From the NCBI GenBank assembly GCA_003563465.1, contig PWVH01000090.1:1-24916 (forward strand): DNA of 24,916 nucleotides, written 5' to 3'. The position numbers and the translations under genes were made by a program. Below, in pieces: positions 23,431-24,916 of this stretch. The DNA comes from Coriobacteriaceae bacterium. GTDB lineage: Bacteria > Actinomycetota > Coriobacteriia > Anaerosomatales > SLCP01. The number at the start of each line of letters is the position of its first letter. Within the stretch, counting starts at the first letter, position 1. Under the pieces are notes generated by a model. The model was not told where the DNA came from, did no database searches, and worked only from the letters and a program-made list of their open reading frames with translations.

Positions 23431-24782
23431 ACGAGACATTCCTCGTGCGCACCTTCGGGTGCCAGATGAACAAACACGATTCTGAACGCGTCACCGGCTT
23501 GTTGTGCGCCGCTGGAATGAGGCCTGTGACCGAAGCCAGCGAAGCCGATGTGGTCGTCTTCATGACCTGTTGCGTACGCGAACACGCTGACGAGCGTCTC
23601 CGAGGTCAGGTGGCGTCCCTCAAGAGCATAAAGGCGAAGAGGCCGGGGGGTCAGACGGTAGTCATAGGTGGATGTATCGGCCAGCGAGACGGCGCTCTTC
23701 TGCTCAAGCAACTACCCCACGTAGACGTCGTCTTCGGCACGCATAATCTGTCTCATCTGCCCTCGCTTCTCGAATCTGCCCGAATCGAGCGACATAGCGT
23801 TGTGGAGATTCTCGACGCTACAGGAGAGTTCACGAGCGATCTGCCGGGGGAGCGCGAGCACTCCTGGCATGCATGGGTTCCCGTGATGGTAGGTTGCGAC
23901 AACTTCTGTTCCTACTGCATCGTGCCTTACGTTCGCGGACGCGAGCGCTCTCGAGTATTCGAAGAGGTCGTCGCCGAGTGTGAGCGTCTTGCAGATGACG
24001 GGGTACTCGAGGTCACCCTGCTCGGCCAGAACGTCAACTCTTATGGCCGCGACCTGTACGGTGAGCCACGCTTCGCTGAGCTGCTGAACGCGGTTGCGCG
24101 AACCGGAATCGCTCGAGTCCGGTTCGCAACGAGCCACCCCAAGGATCTCTCGGATTCCACGATTGCCGCAATGGCCGGACATCCTCAGATAGCGCGAGCA
24201 CTTCACTTGCCGGTGCAGTCAGGCTCGGACAGAATCCTGAAGGCGATGAACCGCGACTACACCTCGACTCACTACCTCAAGCTGGTTGATCGGCTCTACG
24301 CGACCATGCCTGACCTGGCACTCTCCACCGACATAATCGTAGGCTTTCCCGGCGAGAGTGAGGATGACTTCGCCGATACACTCGGAGTCGTCAATAAGGC
24401 TCGATTCGATCAGGCCTTTACGTTCATCTATTCGCCGCGGCAAGGAACTGCAGCAGCCGACATGGACGCTCAGGTTCCCGAAGACGTTGTCCACGACCGG
24501 TTCGACCGGCTCGTAGCAGCCGTCCAGAACTGCGCGCTCGACAAGAACCGAAAGCTTGTGGGCACGGTACAGCGAGTCCTGTTCACCGGAGCCTCTAAGC
24601 GTGACGCCTCAGTACTTGCCGGTCGCACGGAGGGCAACAAAGTGGTGCACGTCAGGCTTCCTGAGGACCGAGATGCCGATGACTACGCAGGACGCTTCGC
24701 CGACGTTGCAATCGAGGAGGCGCGCATATGGTCCCTTACGGGGTACATTCTCCAAGATATAGGGGTCAAGCGCTCCGGCTAG
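23427..24782 (+). CDS. miaB: tRNA-2-methylthio-N6-dimethylallyladenosine synthase
   Basis: MiaB is a radical-SAM methylthiotransferase that modifies i6A37 to ms2i6A37 in tRNAs reading UNN codons. The 451-residue protein has the MTTase cluster cysteines Cys12 (TFGCQMN), Cys48 (MTCCVRE) and Cys83 (GGC), the radical-SAM triad GCDNFCSYC (Cys157, Cys161, Cys164) followed by IVPYVRGRERSR, HLPVQSGSDRILKAMNR, and a C-terminal TRAM domain (about 375-445). GCQMN and the sequence after the triad separate it from RimO. The second cysteine motif reads MTCC where nearly all relatives have NTC followed by a small residue. The start overlaps the PHP gene stop; spoVS-...-miaB order is also found in B. subtilis. 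Confidence 0.95.
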   Translation: MNETFLVRTFGCQMNKHDSERVTGLLCAAGMRPVTEASEADVVVFMTCCVREHADERLRGQVASLKSIKAKRPGGQTVVIGGCIGQRDGALLLKQLPHVDVVFGTHNLSHLPSLLESARIERHSVVEILDATGEFTSDLPGEREHSWHAWVPVMVGCDNFCSYCIVPYVRGRERSRVFEEVVAECERLADDGVLEVTLLGQNVNSYGRDLYGEPRFAELLNAVARTGIARVRFATSHPKDLSDSTIAAMAGHPQIARALHLPVQSGSDRILKAMNRDYTSTHYLKLVDRLYATMPDLALSTDIIVGFPGESEDDFADTLGVVNKARFDQAFTFIYSPRQGTAAADMDAQVPEDVVHDRFDRLVAAVQNCALDKNRKLVGTVQRVLFTGASKRDASVLAGRTEGNKVVHVRLPEDRDADDYAGRFADVAIEEARIWSLTGYILQDIGVKRSG

Positions 24783-24814
24783 TCCCTTCGACAAGAAGCA
24801 AGGAGGGGGACCGC

Positions 24815-24916
24815 TTGCCAGATCCGATCCTCGGAATCATCGCCCCACATCCTCCCATAATCGTCGAGGAGGTAGGCGGCGAAGAGAGCAGAGTCACCTC
24901 TGCCTCTATCTCTGCA
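24815..24916 (+). CDS. Start of an extradiol-dioxygenase/AmmeMemoRadiSam-like protein (3' end outside the window)
   Basis: The last 34 codons begin with TTG, five bases after a very strong AAGGAGGGGGA. The start of the product, DPILGIIAPHPPIIVEEVGG, closely resembles the N-terminus of the class III extradiol-dioxygenase (LigB-like) domain found in AmmeMemoRadiSam system proteins, which often carry an AMMECR1 domain at the C-terminus. The His in APHPP is a metal-ligand position in that fold. The rest of the gene is not visible, so the call rests on this short segment only. It is 32 bases after miaB and probably in the same operon. Confidence 0.65.
   Translation, partial: MPDPILGIIAPHPPIIVEEVGGEESRVTSASISA

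Overview
This window is a GC-rich bacterial chromosomal segment in which every gene lies on the + strand and is packed tightly. It looks like a housekeeping region of a monoderm-type bacterium, most likely an actinobacterial lineage such as Coriobacteriia or a relative. That placement is inference. It rests on the presence of RNase J, RNase Y, RecX and SpoVS, on a CGAAC-N4-GTTCG SOS operator before recA, on many GTG/TTG starts, and on a gene order that is a condensed version of the Bacillus subtilis ribF-rpsO-pnp ... spoVS-miaB region. No rRNA, tRNA, insertion sequence, prophage or CRISPR array was seen.

Layout. (1) 1-979: the 3' end of ribF, then rpsO with its own extended -10 promoter, then a run of three hairpins before pnp. 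(2) 979-7458: pnp, an M16 processing peptidase, and the lysine/diaminopimelate genes dapB, an aspartokinase and dapA. (3) 7555-13100: RNase J, undecaprenyl-diphosphatase, FtsK and a RodZ-like membrane HTH protein, i.e. RNA turnover plus envelope and division. (4) 13137-17381: yajQ, rimO, pgsA, cinA and thpR, closely spaced or overlapping. (5) 17378-19148: recA-recX behind a promoter with an SOS box between its -35 and -10. (6) 19145-21075: a 329-base gene-free leader with its own promoter, then rny (RNase Y) and a strong terminator hairpin. (7) 21105-24782: an uncharacterised GHKL-type ATPase that appears to be made from a leaderless mRNA, then spoVS, a PHP-domain phosphoesterase and miaB. The window ends in a gene that resembles the AmmeMemoRadiSam/extradiol-dioxygenase family.

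How the genes work together. Three central RNA-decay enzymes (PNPase, RNase J, RNase Y) lie within 20 kb of each other, as they do in B. subtilis. The dap genes supply diaminopimelate for peptidoglycan, while UppP recycles the lipid carrier for the same wall, and FtsK and RodZ belong to division and cell shape. RecA and RecX form the DNA-damage unit.

The least explained part is the rny-[GHKL ATPase]-spoVS-PHP-miaB block. The ATPase sits where B. subtilis has the phosphodiesterase ymdB. It has a recognisable ATP-binding domain, no histidine-phosphotransfer domain, and about 200 C-terminal residues I cannot assign. If this window holds something undescribed, that block is the best candidate. 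The rest is a conserved core-genome region.
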